From Tupaia tana (Eukaryota > Chordata > Mammalia > Scandentia > Tupaiidae), in assembly GCA_026018925.1 (NCBI GenBank), contig JAKSZU010000003.1:5345867-5409866 (forward strand): 64,000 nucleotides of DNA, read 5' to 3'. Within the stretch, counting starts at the first letter, position 1, and the number at the start of each line of letters is the position of its first letter. The notes under the pieces are model-generated. The model did no database searches. It was not told where the DNA came from and saw only the letters and a program-made list of their open reading frames with translations. Positions 31,401 to 42,833 of this stretch are shown here, piece after piece. Both the position numbers and the translations under genes were made by a program.

Positions 31401-32148
31401 GCTGCAGGCACCTCACGAAAGGGCCCTCATGCAGTGCGGCCCTTTGCGCCTGCCTGTCTGTCCCTGTGAGGCCGATGGTGTCACGTGGGGGCAGAACAAG
31501 GGGTGGGGTGGGGTGGGGTGTTCCTGCTCAGGCTCGGGCCACAGGATGCGTGGCCTCGTCACCCATGTGGTCAGGTGGAGAGCCCCAGCCCTGAGGAGGG
31601 AGGGCTCTGGGAGTGTTCTAGAACATCGGGAGGCCAGTGTGGCCAGGGGGCAGGGAGGAGAGCGAGACAGGAGGGGAGGAGGGACAGAGGCCCTTCATAC
31701 CCCCTGCCTGGCCACGGGCAAGCACTGGGCAGTCTGACGGGCTGGGGTGGGGTGAAGGGGAGGACTTGCCAAGGCCACAGTGGACGGGGGGCAGCGAGGA
31801 GGGCCTGTGCCCCCTCCCGCCCCAGCCCTGCCCCGCCCCTTGCGTGGCACCTGCACCACCTGCCCGTGGTCCCCCTTGCTGCTGTGCTGTAGCCACGCAT
31901 GGACTCCTAGAGATGCAGCACCTTAATGTGGAGGGAGGGGTCTTCACAGGGGCGGAGGTGCAGACACGTACTGGTTGGTGGCAGAGTTGGGACCAGGAGA
32001 GAAGGTTCCCATGGTGAGGAAGGCCCCACCTCTTGCCCTGCATCCAGAGAGGCTGCCCGCCTCCCACCAGCTGCCCCCCAACCATGCCTGGGGGAGCTGT
32101 CATCTGCCTGCCCCGTCCTCCTGGCAGCCCTGTCAGCAGACACCGTGC
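31401..32148. other. Single-copy GC-rich sequence with a G-quadruplex motif
   Basis: Contains a run of four to five GGGG blocks separated by single T (31499-31519). Several overlapping ORFs (31258-31737, 31637-32017, 31618-32103) have no domain. Confidence 0.4.
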
Positions 32149-32438
32149 AAAAAAATCAGTGACTGGGACCAGCAGTTAGCGTAATGGCTATGTCGCTGGA
32201 CTCCCACGCAGTCGACCGCGGTTCGCGTCCCGGACCCGGTGGCTTAAAAATCTCACGCCGGGCACATGTGCGGGTATGCCCAAGATCCCGAGAGGAGAAT
32301 GGAAGAGAAGGGATTGCGGCGTGACCATCCCCCCCGGGGGGTGATTTCTCGCTTTCTGTCTCTCTCTGTCTGTCTGGCAAGCGCACGCGCCCTATAGCGA
32401 AAACCTCTCCAAAAAAAAAAAAAAAAAAATCAGTGACT
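32149..32438 (+). mobile_element. SINE, family A1, with 16-bp target duplication
   Basis: Element 32165-32422, flanked by AAAAAAATCAGTGACT at 32149-32164 and 32423-32438. Head, A and B boxes, pyrimidine tract and A-tail are all present. It split the left copy of a local duplication (see 32423-32531 and 33069-33179). Confidence 0.93.
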
Positions 32439-32531
32439 CTATGACGCCAGAGGAGCCTCCCTCGCTCGGCGACCAGCTGCTCTGGCCCACCCCCCACCCC
32501 CGCCCCGGGGCCTAGCCCAGGGCAGGCTGCC
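32423..32531. repeat. Local duplication, left copy
   Basis: From 'atcagtgactctatgacgcc' to 'cagggcaggctgcc', repeated at 33069-33179 with about 5% difference. Sequence on either side does not match. Confidence 0.85.
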
Positions 32532-32834
32532 GTGCAGTGGCCTCCGGACAACAGGTACGGGTGGCCAAATTCATTTCTCCTGAGGGCTCCCTGGGCCACT
32601 CGGTAAGCCTCCTGTCGGGGCGGCTCATTCGCCAGCCCGGTGCCTCGGTTTCCCCTCTGTGCAGTGGTGCCTTGAGGGCTGGAGGAGACCAGGGTGAGCT
32701 GGGGCTGGCACTGTCGGGCCCCTCCTGTCCTCCCCCAGCGGTTGCCTGAGGCCGTTCTGCCCACTCCCCACCCCCCGCACTGTGCTCATCAGGGAGGCCG
32801 ACCTCAGCTGGTGAGCAGATCAGAAATGTCTCTG

Positions 32835-33071
32835 GGGCCAGCAGGAGACAGTAGCTAAGGAGCTGGAGTCCCACATGGCCGATCACAGTTCAAATCCCAG
32901 ACCTGGTGGATTGAAAATCACACCAGGCATATGTGCGTGCATTCCCAAAATCCCAAGAGGAGAGCAGAGGAGAAGGGACTGCAGCACCGCTATCCTCGGA
33001 GGGGGCGCTTCTCACTCTCCCTCTTGCTGCCTCTCTGGCAAGTGCACACGCCCTGTGGCAAAAACCTAAAA
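32835..33071 (+). mobile_element. SINE, family A2
   Basis: Head 'ggggccagcaggagacagtagctaagg', B box 'gttcaaatccc', body 'cccaaaatcccaagaggagagcag', tail 'gccctgtggcaaaaacct' plus A run. It abuts the right copy of the local duplication. Confidence 0.85.
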
Positions 33072-33179
33072 AAAATCAGTGACTCTATGACGCCAGAGGA
33101 GCCTCCCTCACTCGGTGACCTGCTGCTCTCGCCCACCCCCCCACCCCCCGCCCCGGGGCCTAGCCCAGGGCAGGCTGCC
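33069..33179. repeat. Local duplication, right copy
   Basis: Partner of 32423-32531, about 646 bp away, in the same orientation. Begins in the A-tail of a SINE. Confidence 0.85.
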
Positions 33180-33895
33180 AACCCAGGAGCCTCAACATGC
33201 AGGAACTGGCATCTGGGTCCCACCTCCCTCGTGGGGTCGAGGCAGTGGGCCCATCCTCTGGGAGTGACTTGTCTCTTGACAGAAGGAAAGGCGTGCTGTG
33301 TGCAGATCCTCCCCAACACAGGGACGTCCCGAGGGCCAGGATGCTGTCCTCAGCCCCAGGCCTTGGCCCAGCCCGGCTGACCTCTGGCAAGCATGCCCAG
33401 CCTTGGCGGAGGTCAGGCTGTGAGCCCCAGGAGGCGGTGCCCCCTCCAGAAGGCCCTGCTCAGACGCCGTGCTTGGCCCGGAGGAGCCCCCGTGACAGGG
33501 GCCCAGAGCACTGTCCAATGACCGGGGACACAGAGGTTCTGCTGGCCAAGCACAGGGTGGCAGCGTCGGCACAGCACTGCAAGGTCGGCTGCAGGAGGAA
33601 GAAGGCCGAAGGTTCGAGGCAGATTCAGGGAAGTTTGGTAGTTGATAATAAAACTCCCCCTTTGGGCTGGAAAATGACATGAATCACCCAACAGAGTGAG
33701 CGACTTCACGGGAGTGACGCATGCGTGATGACCCGGCCGGGACTCAGCTTGGTATACACGTGACCTGTCAGCCAAATAGTTTCTGGTTCCTTCCGGGAAC
33801 ATTAGATTGACCAGAGAGACAAGCCTGAGACGACCAGAGACCAATACCTGCCCCCACACACACTCCAACTGCTGATTGGAGTTGTAGCCTCCTGG
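33180..33895. other. Single-copy sequence
   Basis: Part of a 332-aa minus ORF (33413-34411) that owes much of its length to the next tandem repeat. No domain recognised. Confidence 0.4.
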
Positions 33896-34105
33896 TGGCC
33901 CAGGGCCGAGGCCCAGGAACGAGGCCCAGGGCTGAGGCTGGAGCTGAGACCTGGTGCTGAGGCTTGGCAGGAGCTGAGGCCCAGGATTGAAGCCCAGGGC
34001 TGAGGCCCAGATCTGAGACCCAGGAATGAGGCCTGAGCTAAGGCTGGAGCTGAGGCCAGAGCTGAGGTCAGAGCTGAGGCCCAGGGCTGAGGCCCGGCCC
34101 CGGTT
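33896..34105. repeat. Degenerate short tandem repeat of GCTGAGGCCCAG type
   Basis: About 15 copies of a 10-15 bp unit built on 'gctgaggccca' and 'gagctgaggc'. It yields Ser/Leu/Gly-rich repeats in the minus frames. Confidence 0.8.
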
Positions 34106-35215
34106 GTCTTCTCTGGATTTGACGGAGTGAGGCCTTGGGAGATGGTTTTGGCAAGGTGGGCTCCATCCGGGTTTCTGAGTTCCCTGCTGGCCATAGCCAG
34201 TGCCTGTTTCCCCTGAAGCCTTTCCGAGGGCAGTTGTAACGAGCCGCGGGGAGGCTTTCAGTGTCTGCCCGCACAGAACAAGGAACGGGGGTGCTGGTGG
34301 GTGATGGCAGGAGGCATTTCGGGACGTGGGCTCGTTACGGTTCGAGCATGGCCAGGCCACGGGATCAGCAGGTGGCAGCCCCAAGAAGAGCGTTTTACTC
34401 GCGGGTCCCAAGAGCAGGCTGGCAGCGTTGCCTCCTGGGGTGCAGGGCCGTGCAGGAGGTGGCTGGGATGGGCGCTGATGGTTGCTCTGCGTGGGCGTAT
34501 GGGGGGTGAGCCTGGGCTGCCTGCCTGAGCTGGTGGCCCCCCCCTCCAGCCAGCAAGGCCCCCAGGAACAGAGAGCGAAGTGTGGGTGTGGCCGACGGTC
34601 CTTCCATTGCTGTTTCCTCGCCGTCTCGACTCCTGTGTGGCTTCGGTCCCCGGCCTACCTGAGTGGCAGTGCTGACGTCTCTCTCCCCGGCTCTCTGCCC
34701 GCCTCACCGAGTCCCTCGCACCTGGTCTTGCCTTGCTTGGTGCTAACTGGGTGAAGGACTACCTCCTCTTCCGCCTCCACGAACACAAGAGAGAGCCACG
34801 CGGACGGAGGAGGAGGCAGGGAGCCCGTGGGCGTGAGCAGCTGGGGGAGGGTGGGCTGCCCCAGACGAGAGTGGGCCCTGGGAGTGACCAGCCGGGGGAG
34901 CAGGGAAGTGGTCAGAGGTCCCCCGGGGCAGGGCCGGCCGGCACGGAGCACGAGGGGAGCTGCCCTGCAGGCACCGGCGTGTCCTCGTCGGGCCCTCGCC
35001 TGCTCCCAGCTCCCGGCCCCAAGCTCACTGAAGTGGCCTTCGCCTGTGGAGGGCCTGTCCAGCCAGGCCGCGTGGCGGTGCGCCTGAGAAGGGGTGACTC
35101 AGGAAATGACCTGAGCAGAGGGGCCGGCAGTGGCTGACCCGTGGCTGAAACGCCTTCCTTCTGCCTTCATCCTCCGGGTCCGCTGCCCTCTCAGGGCCCT
35201 CCCGGGATCTTCTGG
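34106..35215. other. Single-copy GC-rich sequence
   Basis: No repeat or exon recognised. Opposing ORFs 34258-34707 (minus) and 34482-34754 (plus). Confidence 0.4.
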
Positions 35216-35219
35216 CTCC

Positions 35220-35745
35220 CCTGTGCCTGCGACTGCCCCCCTCACTCATGCAGTAAAACTGTAACTCAGGACAGTGTCTGACCCACGTCGGTGAACCCTG
35301 GGGTGGCGACAGGGTCTCGCTCTCTCTCCTCTAGCAGATCTCTGGTCATTACCCATAGTTGTGGCTCTTCTTCCTCAGCAACAGGACCCCAGTTCTCATT
35401 GTATGGTGGTGCTCATGGCTCACCCGGCCCGCGACCGGGCTGCTCAGTGAGTTGTAAGTGGAAATGTTGTCTAGACTTGCGGAAAGCCTCTTAAAAGGGG
35501 GAACAGTGAGTACCCCCTCGTGATGTTTCTCTTTCCCTTGCCTTGAATGCAGATGTGATGGTTGGCGCTCTAGCAGCCATCTTGAGCCCCACAGTGACTG
35601 CTGAGAATGAAAGGTACCACCAAGGGCGTGGAGAAGCAGCCCGGGTTGCCATTGTGAAGTTGCTACAGTCAGCCTGGACGGCCTACCTCGCAGGCACCTC
35701 CTATGTGAAAACTGAACCTCCTCCTTTCTGAAGCATTGCTGCTTT
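35220..35745. repeat. Degraded ancient interspersed repeat, class unsure
   Basis: 'gtaagtggaaatgttgtctag...cctcttaaaaggggg', 'ccttgccttgaatgcagatgtgatggttggcgctctagcagccatcttg' and 'gcctggacggcctacctc' read like an old mammal-wide repeat, possibly a MaLR-type LTR. Confidence 0.35.
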
Positions 35746-36252
35746 GGATTTTTTTATATCAAATGCAGACAAACTTAATCATAACTGGGACAGCCCATCA
35801 TGGAAGCTGGCCCTACTAGGTGCTTAGCGATTATTTCATGAGTGAATAAGTGATGGGGGGCTGAGCTTCCCCGTGTGTGTGGATGTGGCTCCTGAAGACC
35901 GAGAGTGATGGCTGCTCGGGGCTGGGGTGAGCCCTGTCTGGGAACCTCTGTCTGCCCCTGTCCCCTCACGCCACATGTTCACCGCACTGCAAGCAGCTCA
36001 CTTTCAGGAAACTCTGGTATTCTAAACTCAGACTAAAACAAATTAGGCTGGTTGATGCTTCCGTGTACAAATAGGTCATCTTCTTGCAACTGCTATCTCC
36101 CCGTCTGTGGGATTCAAAGCAGGACTTGGTTGGAGACGATTCACCCTCACAGTGAAGTGGCCGTGCTGTTTCCACGGACAGCGAGCAGGTCGGCCTCAGT
36201 GGGTGTCGAGTGTGGGAGCAGGCTGTGAAGGGTGGGCCCGTCCCCACGGGCG

Positions 36253-36812
36253 GACGCAGTTGTGGGGATGCAGCAGTGTGGACGTGGTTGTGTGGACGCA
36301 GCAGTGTGGACGTGGTTGGGTGGACACGGTTGGGTGACGCAGCCGTGTGGACGCAGCCGTGTGGACGCAGCCGTGTGGACGTGGTTGGGTGGACACGGTT
36401 GGGGGATGCAGCCGTGTGGACGCAGCCGTGTGGACGCAGCCGTGTGGACGTGGTTGGGTGGACACGGTTGGGTGACGCAGCCGTGTGGACGCAGTTGTGT
36501 GGACGCAGCAGTGTGGACGTGGTTGGGTGGACACGGTTGGGTGATGCAGCCGTGTGGACGCAGCCGTGTGGACGCAGCAGTGTGGACGTGGTTGGGTGGA
36601 CACGGTTGGGGGATGCAGCCGTGTGGACGCAGCCGTGTGGACGCAGCCGTGTGGACGTGGTTGGGTGGACACGGTTGGGTGATGCAGCCGTGTGGACGCA
36701 GCCGTGTGGACGCAGCAGTGTGGACGTGGTTGTGTGGACGCAGCAGTGTGGACGTGGTTGGGTGGACACGGTTGGGGGATGCAGCCGTGTGGACGCAGCC
36801 GTGTGGACGTGT
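36253..36812. repeat. Higher-order minisatellite, 69-bp period of 14-15-bp subunits
   Basis: The marker GGACACGGTTGG recurs at 36322, 36391, 36460, 36529, 36598 and 36667, spaced exactly 69 bp, then at 36764 after a 97-bp step caused by a 28-bp insertion of extra subunits. Subunits are variants of 'gcagccgtgtggac'. Since 69 is divisible by three and the unit lacks stops, at least five frames on both strands stay open for 235-267 codons. These are repeat artefacts. Confidence 0.95.
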
Positions 36813-36814
36813 GG

Positions 36815-38140
36815 GGCCGACGCCTGCTTGGTCTCGCTGCTGCAGGAGCCCCATGACCCATGCCCCCCCGTGTCTGACTGTCGGTGTGGGGTGCTTTCTG
36901 GCCAGGGCTCTGGTGATGCCGGCGTGTGTTCCTACCTCTGCGGGCCCTGCCGTGGGTCATGTGGCCTGCGGGTAGGGTGGGCACACATCAGCAGATGACG
37001 TCAGCTGCCGTGTGGGCCCAGGAGCAGCTGCCGGCAGCTCCTTCCTGCCTTCCCACCCCGTGCCTCGCCCAGTGCACCACCCCCTCTGCCACCGCCCAGC
37101 TCTGCACCAACCAGGTGCGTTTCCTCGCCAGGGGAGTGAGCTTTGGCATCTGTCCGGCCGAGTCCCCAGGTCATCTGCCCGCAGCGCCCAGCGCCCAGCA
37201 GCCAGGCTGGGACTCGGCCTGTGAACGGTGCAGGTGAGGACAGCGGGCAGGGGCCCTGGGGGAAGCCCCGTCCTCTCAGGCACGTTCTCCCTCTGGCTCA
37301 GTGACGGGGTGTAGGCATGACGGGAGCCGAAGCAGGACCTGGTCTGTAACCACCAGCTGTCGCTATAGCAACTCCTGACTTGAAACAGCCTCTACACTAA
37401 AAATAGATCACCTTCATCCCTGGGATAGAAAATCAAAGAAAATCAGAAGAGGGCGGGTGGTCCTTTCAGCTGCAGCCCTGAGTCCTCACGCAGTGTCGCC
37501 ATCCGTCTGCCACAGGTGCACGCGGTCACACCGGCTGCTGGTATGCCTTGGCTCAGACCCGCGCCTCCCGTGTAACCACAGCCTGCCAAGCGGGAGCATC
37601 TACCAGCGGGTGCGACCACGGCTGGGCACCCAGAGGGACTTCGGGGTGCAGCAGCATAGCTCTCATGGCCTCTTTAACCTCCCGCCTAGAAGCGGGAAGG
37701 GCCAAGGCAAGTGGCAGGTGTGCCACAAGCACCTCAGAGGCGCCGGGGCGCCGAGGTCTGCCACACTCAAAGCCTCGTCTGTCTTCTCCTTTCGAGTCTG
37801 AACCACAGAACTGAATGCTAAATTACAAACAGTCTTACTTTGGGTTTTATTCAGTTTCTTACTTGTAATTCTTCTCTGGGTTGTAAATGTTTTTCAAGGG
37901 CAGGGCCTTAATTAGCAAGGTGGTTTGAGAACTCAAATCATAGCGTATATGAAAAGGAGCTGGGAAACTTGGACTTGCTGGTGTGGACGGGAGTGGATGT
38001 CAAAAAGGGGAGAGGGCCAGTTTCCAAATATTTAAAGAGTGATCATGCTGGAGAGGCACAATTACCTCGTTCTCCACCATCCTGACAGAACCCAGCTCCG
38101 GGGAGGAACGCCCCTCGCCCCGTCGTGCTACGTGTATCTA
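36815..38140. other. Single-copy sequence
   Basis: GC-rich to 37310, then AT-richer (37800-38060). No repeat family or exon established. Confidence 0.4.
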
Positions 38141-38372
38141 TTCTTTTTCTTTTTTTTTAAGAGATTTTTACTATAGGGCACATGTGCTCACCAGAGAGAA
38201 AGTGAGAGACCACCCCCACCCCCCGCAGGATAGCCACACTATAGTCCCTTCTCCTTCATTCTCCTCTCCGGGTGTTGGGCATACATGCACATGCACCCGG
38301 CATGAATTTCAAGGTACCGGGTCAGGGACTCGAACCGTGGTCAACCATGTGGGAGTCCAGCAATGTGGCCTC
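38141..38372 (-). mobile_element. SINE, family A1/A2 intermediate, head truncated
   Basis: 'aagagatttttactatagggcacatgtgctcaccag', body, 'gggactcgaaccgtggtcaacc' (B box side), then it stops after 'gtccagcaatgtggcc'; the last 15-20 bases of the head are lost. Confidence 0.8.
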
Positions 38373-39770
38373 CACTTTGCTGTGAAGGTGGGGTGACAAG
38401 GCACGAGTGGCCCTGAGCACCCGCCCTGCACACGGGGGTGCCCGGCCTCCTTCAGGGCCCTCGTCGGTTCCCTCGATCGGCTCCCACGCTGGAGCGTGCT
38501 GCCTCGGAGGCAGTGGAGGGACCCCGGTGGCTGTGGGAAACCTGCTGCAGCCCCTTCCCCCGCCTGCCAGAGGAGCCGCTGGCCTCTACCAGTGCAGTTC
38601 TGCCCTGGGGACCGGGAACAGCCCGTCTGTGGAGGTGACGGGGCCCTGACCCTGGGGAACGCTGGCGTCGCTGTGGCCCCCTCGAGCAGGGCCTATGGAA
38701 GGGGGAGACTCAGCACAGAACCCCACACACCCCAGAGTGGAGGCAGGGGGCGGGACTGAGGCTGGCCGCCTTTCCTGCCTCTTCTTCGGGTTTCCACGTT
38801 TGGAGAGGCGGAGGCCGTGGCTGCGGGGCTGAGGCTCGGGGAGTGGGGCCCAGTCGAGCACCAGGAGGTGCATGAAGTGCGGGTGCAGGGCATCGGGGCG
38901 GCCGGGTCTGTCTAATTGGCGTCACTCCATGTGAGCAGCACGCCCGGAACAGGAGGGTGCCGGGATGGCCGCCCGAATCAGTGCCGAGCTCTGGACTGAT
39001 GGGAAGGCCACTGGCACGCTCTCAAGGTCCCCCGAAAGCCCAGCACCTCCAGAGTGACCGGGCACTGCTCCAGTTTGTCCCTCCAGAGCCGGGCCGGCAT
39101 TTGAGAGGGTAGACCGGTGTCCCCTCCCCTGCCCGCCCTCCCAAGCCTAGCTTTCCTTCCTCGGGGCGAGTGAGGGGCCAGCCCGAGACCGCTGGAGGCA
39201 GAGGGAGCCAGTGAGGAGAACAGGCCCTTCCTGGAGCAGAGAGTGGGGAGGAGCCGGCCACGGTGACCTGTCCTGGATTCCCAAGCAGTCCCCATGTCGC
39301 GGCTTTGTCCCCTGCTGGTCTTTCTGGCCCCACCAGCTGCCAGTGGGAGGCAGCACTCAGTCTTAGAGGACTCACCCGGGGAGCCCCGGCCTCCCCCGAG
39401 ACCCACACTCCGTGACTGCTTAGCCGCACCGCTGAGCCGGACAGTCTGCCCGGCCCGGCTCCAGCCCGCCCAGGGAGGGACCATCGCGCCTGCTTCGGGA
39501 ACAGGGCGCCTGGCGCCGCGGAGGGGCTTGCCCAGAGCGGTGGCTGGGTGTGCTGGGCGTTCACGGGGCCTCGGCGGTCTGTGTAGTCGCGTCGGTAGTG
39601 CACACGTGTCGAACGTCCGGATGGACCAAAGGGGAAGGGTGAAAGGGAGACGACTTCCGCCTAGCTAGTCCCAGTCCCTCTGCCTGGAGGCGGTGAACCG
39701 CGTCGTAGCCTTTCAGGGATGTTCTGTACATAAACAAGCCTTGCTCCTTGTCACAGCCTGTCATGCCATT
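38373..39770. other. Single-copy GC-rich sequence
   Basis: Opposing frames 38978-39484, 39022-39603 (minus) and 39294-39668 (plus) are open together; no domain. Confidence 0.4.
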
Positions 39771-39775
39771 GTCAT

Positions 39776-39885
39776 ATGTATACGTGTGTGTACATGTATG
39801 TATGAAGGACCATGGAACTCTGAAGCCCATGGTTTCCCATTGCTTTGAAACGTGTGTGTGTGTGTGTGTGTTTACATGTGTGTGT
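39776..39885. repeat. (GT)n-type microsatellites
   Basis: 'tatacgtgtgtgtacatgtatgtatg' and, 70 bp on, 'cgtgtgtgtgtgtgtgtgtgt'. Confidence 0.8.
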
Positions 39886-40214
39886 CCTCAGTTCATTTAT
39901 TTTGTAGACATAAAAGAAACGCCCTTGCCTACACGGTGGTCCCTCCGTGTGCAGTCTCACTCCTGTGGTTCGTTACTTGTGGCCAGTCGTCACCCAGACA
40001 CGTTACACGGGAAATCCCAGGGATGAGCGGCGTGTGCGTTTAAGTCACAGCCCTCCCAGTAGCGACGACGCCTTCCGCCGTCCCCCCCAGCCGCCCGGCG
40101 CCCCGCGGACCTGCGCTGCCCGCCGCCTGTCCTTCGGCTGTCCGTGTCATCAAAGCGAGGAGGCGTGCTGCCTGTGGGGTCTGGCACCACCCGCGGTCTC
40201 GGGCACGGCGGGTG

Positions 40215-40400
40215 ACGGGAGACTATACTTTCGTGCACACGTGTCTGAACAAATCCCTGGGAGCAGAGTCGTTGGATCATGGCGTGTCTGTCCCTTTACT
40301 TAGATGAACGTGACCACGTGGCCCTCTCCAAGGCCGCTCCACTCCCTTTGGTACCCCCACCTCAGGAGGCTCCTGGATACCCTGGTGTCCTGTGGCCCCC
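40215..40400 (-). mobile_element. L1 3' end fragment, antisense
   Basis: 'cgtgcacacgtgtctgaacaaatccctgggagcagagtcgttggatcatggcg' follows the old antisense L1 3' text order. Diverged. Confidence 0.45.
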
Positions 40401-41585
40401 ACACCTGGCCTTGGGGAGGCCCCCTCTCCCCCCAGGTCACCCGTACGCCCTCTGTGGAAGTGTCCTGCGAGGTGTCTGTCCTCAGCGCGCTGCCCGTCTC
40501 CCCACGCCCCTGCAAGGTCCTTTGTCCCTTGGTTCCTGAGCGTGCCTGTGCTCAGGGTCCACAGAATCGATAAATGAAGGGGCACGGCTCCCGCTCTGGG
40601 GAACACACCCCGTGTGGACCCGTCATCTGTCCCCCACTTGGGTTCCAGACACCAGCAAGTTGGGGAATCTGAGCATTCCTACTCCGTGCCATGAAACGTG
40701 ACCCCGAGCCCAGACCCGTCTCCCTGTGGCTGTGATGTCCTCTATCCGGGCAGATCCGGGAGACCCACTCAGCCTCCAGATGTCCACACCAGGCCGAGGC
40801 CCCAGTGCTCACTTTTTAACTCCTTTTTAAAAAATAGATAACCAGGGAATTATTGAGCTACAATTCCCAACCGTCCAAGTCACACTTCTAACGTGGTGCC
40901 GCTGATGCTGAGAGGAGAGGAGACAGCCCAGCCGGCAGGGCTCAAGGGCCGCCACCCAGTGCACCCTGAGCCTTGGAAGCCGTTCCTGCACGTGGCAGGG
41001 CCCTGTCCCGGGGGCAGCCCTTCCTCGGGCCCTCAGGACACAGGCCTCAGGCAGCACCCTGCCCTCAGGCAGGGGTCTCCCCAAGTGGCAGAGGAGCTGT
41101 TCCTTCTCCAGACGGTCCTTGGGCCCGGATCCTGCTTCATAACGAACCGCTCCTGTGCTTGGACGGTGAGGACCTGGGGCCACTTCCTTAATCCAGGAGT
41201 CAGAGCCGAGACCTGGGCCGGGCACAGGCTTTAACACACGAGGTGACTGCGGGAGGCACGGAGGGCGTGGGCACGAGGGAGACGAGCCATCCAGCCATGG
41301 TGGTCACCAGGTAGTCCAGGCACGGCTTCTCGGCCCCTGCTGTGTCGCCAGCATCCCCCCCCCCCCCCGCCCCAGGCCAGGAGCACAGCCCACCACCGCC
41401 GTCCCGTGGGCGTGCCATCCCGGGGTAACTCCTGTTCGGGGCCGGGGGGCTTAGGCATGAGCTCAGGGGGTGCCTGTGGCTTCAGAGAAGGGCCTGGTAC
41501 AGTAAGGTGCCCCGGCCACAGCTGGAGCCCCCCTCCTCACCACTGCCTCAGCATGGGCGGGCCTGGGGACCTGCCGGTGCTCCTG
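40401..41585. other. Single-copy GC-rich sequence
   Basis: Opposing ORFs 40827-41237 (minus) and 40893-41234 (plus). A run of about 14 C lies at 41356-41370. Confidence 0.4.
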
Positions 41586-42175
41586 CCATCTCTGCTGTCT
41601 CTGGGCCTCTGTGTCCCTCTGGCCCCTCCCTACCACCTCTGCTCCCTCTGTGCCCTCTGCCCCCCACCGTCCCCTCTGCTCCCCCGCCATCTCTGCTGTC
41701 TCTGTGCCCTCTGCCCCCACTGTCCCCTCTGCTCCCCCTGCCATCTCTGCTGTCTCTGTGCCCTCTGCCCCCCACTGTCCCCTCTGCTCCCCCTGCCATC
41801 TCTGCTGTCTCTGTGCCCTCTGCCCCCCACCATCCCCTCTCCTCCCTCTGCCATCTCTGCTGCTGTCTCTCTGCCCTCTGCCCTCCACCATCCCCTCTCC
41901 TCCCTCTGCCATCTCTGCTGTCTCTCTGCCCTCTGCCCCCCACCATCCCCTCTCCTCCCCCTGCCATCTCTGCTGTCTCTCTGCCCCCCACCATCCCCTC
42001 TCCTCCCCCTGCCATCTCTGCTGTCTCTCTGCCCTCTGCCCCCCACCGTCCCCTCTGCTCCCCCTGCCATCTCTGCTATCTCTGCCCTCTGCCCCCCACC
42101 GTCCCCTCTCCTCCCCCTGCCATCTCTGCTGTCTCTCTGCCCTCTGCCCCCCACCGTCCCCACCTGCCATCTCTG
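41586..42175. repeat. Polypyrimidine minisatellite, about 55-bp unit, ten copies
   Basis: 'ccatctctgctgtctct' recurs at about 55-bp steps (41741, 41796, 41851, 41909, 41964, 42012, 42067, 42120, with an early irregular pair at 41586 and 41687). The plus strand is almost only C and T with scattered G and A, which can form triplex or other non-B DNA. ORFs on both strands (for example 41406-42248, 41463-42218) are repeat artefacts. Confidence 0.93.
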
Positions 42176-42298
42176 CCCATCTGGACAGTGTTGTTTTCAA
42201 AACAGAGGCTCTCAGCACTTGACTTCAGGGTGTCAAGGTCTGTTCTGAGCTTTCTATTTAAGAAAATTGTTTTCCAAGAAGAGCACTGAGAATGCAGT

Positions 42299-42833
42299 TT
42301 GTACCACACACACGGACACGCACACACATAGACAGGCACACACACGTGCATACACAGAAACACACACACGCACATGCACTCACATGCACACGCAGAGGCA
42401 CACACAGGAACACACAAGCACATACACATTGGCACACAGGCACATGCATGCACACACATGCACACACATATAGGCACACACATGTACACATACGCACAGG
42501 CACACATACACACATAGGCACACACAGGTATACACACAGAGATATACACACACAGCAACACACACAAACACATACACACACATGCACACAGGCAAAGGCA
42601 CATACACATAGGTACAAGCACAGGCACACATGCACAGGTACACACACATACACATAGGTACACACATACACACAGGTATACACACAGGCACACACGCACC
42701 AGTACATACATACACAGGTATACACACACAGGTGCACACACACAGGTACACACATACACACAGGTACACACACAGGCAGACACACAAGTACACACACACG
42801 CACACAGGTACACACACACAGGCACACATTCTG
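42299..42833. repeat. Long CA-rich tract (imperfect CA microsatellite)
   Basis: 535 bp of CACA with interruptions 'gg', 'tg' and 'tacata', partly organised in 'acacaggtacacacatacac' units. The frames encode Thr-His and Cys-Val runs and are not genes. Confidence 0.95.

Noticed and set aside
33413..34411. 332-codon minus ORF as a gene
   Set aside because: Half is a translated GCTGAGGCCCAG-type tandem repeat; the rest has no recognisable domain.
36147..36998. Several 235-267-codon ORFs on both strands as repeat proteins
   Set aside because: All come from the 69-bp minisatellite, whose period is divisible by three and lacks stops in most frames.
40040..40210. CpG-dense patch as a CpG-island promoter
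   Set aside because: Too short, with no adjacent first exon or core promoter recognised.
41406..42289. ORFs of 155-280 codons rich in Leu/Pro/Ser or Gly/Glu/Arg
   Set aside because: Translations of the 55-bp polypyrimidine minisatellite; antisense frames are open equally.
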